NCBI GenBank assembly: GCA_965199165.1
Contig: OZ240681.1
Coordinates: forward strand, 2,542,001 to 2,606,000
Reading direction: 5' to 3'
DNA from: LMUY01 sp965199165
GTDB lineage: Bacteria; Pseudomonadota; Alphaproteobacteria; Acetobacterales; Acetobacteraceae
Length of the DNA stretch: 64,000 nucleotides
Positions 63,634 through 64,000 of this stretch are shown in pieces; position 1 is the first letter of the stretch, and every line of letters begins with the position of its first letter. The notes under the pieces were generated by a model that had not been told where the DNA came from, searched no databases, and saw only the letters and a list, made by a program, of their open reading frames with translations. Made by a program: the position numbers and the translations under genes.

Positions 63634-64000
63634 TGTCGGAGAACCGTCCCGTCCCGCCGTTCCGGCAGGACTGCGCCTTCCCTAACGACTGCGTCTGCGC
63701 CGCACGGGGGCTGCCCGGCGGCGCGACGGCCTGCGCCGTTCCCGAGATCATCCGGGAGGCCATGGCGACCGGGCAGGACCTCGACGTCGCGCTGTTCGGT
63801 TCGCCCGAACGGGCCCTGGCCAGCATCTCGGCGATGTGGGACCTCCCGTTGCAGGACCTGTCGCCCGCGCTCTGGTACCCCGCCCGCAGGCCCGGCACGC
63901 CCGACCTGCTGGTGTTCCGCTACCACCCGCTCGTGCGGATGGCCCATGCGACGGAACACCCGGTGGTGAACGACCGCTACTTCGTGATCTTCGTCGAGAC
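63633..64000 (+). CDS. Cysteine-containing orphan protein, runs off the right edge
   Basis: A frame open for 122 codons from MSENRPVPPFRQDCAF to the window end, coupled to the previous gene by TGATG. It has an N-terminal Cys cluster (DCAFPNDCVCAARG, then TAC) and a Trp-rich middle. It belongs to the same transcription unit as the paralogous pair. No family was recognised. Confidence 0.6.
   Translation, partial: MSENRPVPPFRQDCAFPNDCVCAARGLPGGATACAVPEIIREAMATGQDLDVALFGSPERALASISAMWDLPLQDLSPALWYPARRPGTPDLLVFRYHPLVRMAHATEHPVVNDRYFVIFVE

Larger units (their letters stand above)
25566..64000. mobile_element. Contractile-tail prophage, right end beyond the window, head module not seen
   Basis: The region begins at tRNA-Glu with an integrase and holds a CI-like repressor with a divergent early operon, a complete-looking P2/Mu-type tail and baseplate module (40613-55182), an endolysin with membrane proteins, and accessory genes. 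No terminase, portal, protease or capsid gene was recognised. An ISL3 element lies between the early genes and the tail sheath gene, where head genes would be expected. The element may be defective as a phage but able to make tails. Confidence 0.88.

Overview
The window is GC-rich (roughly 68-70 percent by eye) and densely packed. Gene content and order (a box-type benzoyl-CoA pathway, a PHA cluster with phaR-phaA-phaB-phaC, and an aminotransferase-homoserine dehydrogenase-glpX-recJ run) point to an alphaproteobacterium of the Rhodospirillales/Acetobacteraceae type. A photoactive yellow protein gene fits a lineage related to purple phototrophs. The genus cannot be fixed from the sequence alone.

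Positions 1-25565 are chromosomal. A leftward operon (bclA - alpha/beta hydrolase - boxC - boxB, the last running off the left edge) activates benzoate to benzoyl-CoA, epoxidises the ring and opens it. It is divergent from boxR, an HTH/shikimate-kinase-like regulator. Next come zwf, a true PYP, clpS, an unknown gene paired with an SPFH protein, a 164-bp MITE-like element, a cyclase-family hydrolase, a LysE exporter and a SYLF protein. The PHA block follows (phaR, a small overlapping gene, a PhaC-like hydrolase, phaA, phaB and phaC on the other strand). After it lie an OmpA-like lipoprotein, an aminotransferase, a decayed DUF559 nuclease between palindromic repeats, hom, glpX, recJ and tRNA-Glu(UUC).

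From the 3' end of tRNA-Glu to the right edge (about 38.4 kb) lies one prophage with a contractile-tail (P2/Mu-like) module; its right end is outside the window. Left part: integrase, DNA methyltransferase, two lower-GC cargo genes, a CI-like repressor and a divergent early promoter. Then come about a dozen translationally coupled small genes of unknown function and a second tyrosine recombinase. A 17-bp operator-like palindrome (TTGGGTG-N3-CACCCAA) occurs at the early promoter, upstream of the methyltransferase and upstream of a large HTH-metallophosphoesterase gene, which suggests a repressor regulon.

An ISL3-type insertion sequence (about 38646-40317) lies exactly where head and packaging genes would be expected. 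The genes on both sides are truncated and are not halves of one gene. No terminase, portal, protease or capsid gene is seen anywhere in the window. To its right an apparently complete tail follows: sheath, tube, frameshifted chaperone, tape measure, U/X/D-like hub proteins, V spike, W/J/I baseplate, two fibres and a fibre chaperone. Two opposite-strand cargo genes (a PD-(D/E)XK-type nuclease and a lipoprotein) sit inside it. After the tail come the metallophosphoesterase gene, an endolysin with membrane proteins, a deoxyribosyltransferase-like protein, a PP-loop protein and tandem paralogous orphans. The most interesting reading is a prophage that lost its head module through an IS-linked deletion and could now behave as a tailocin-like particle.
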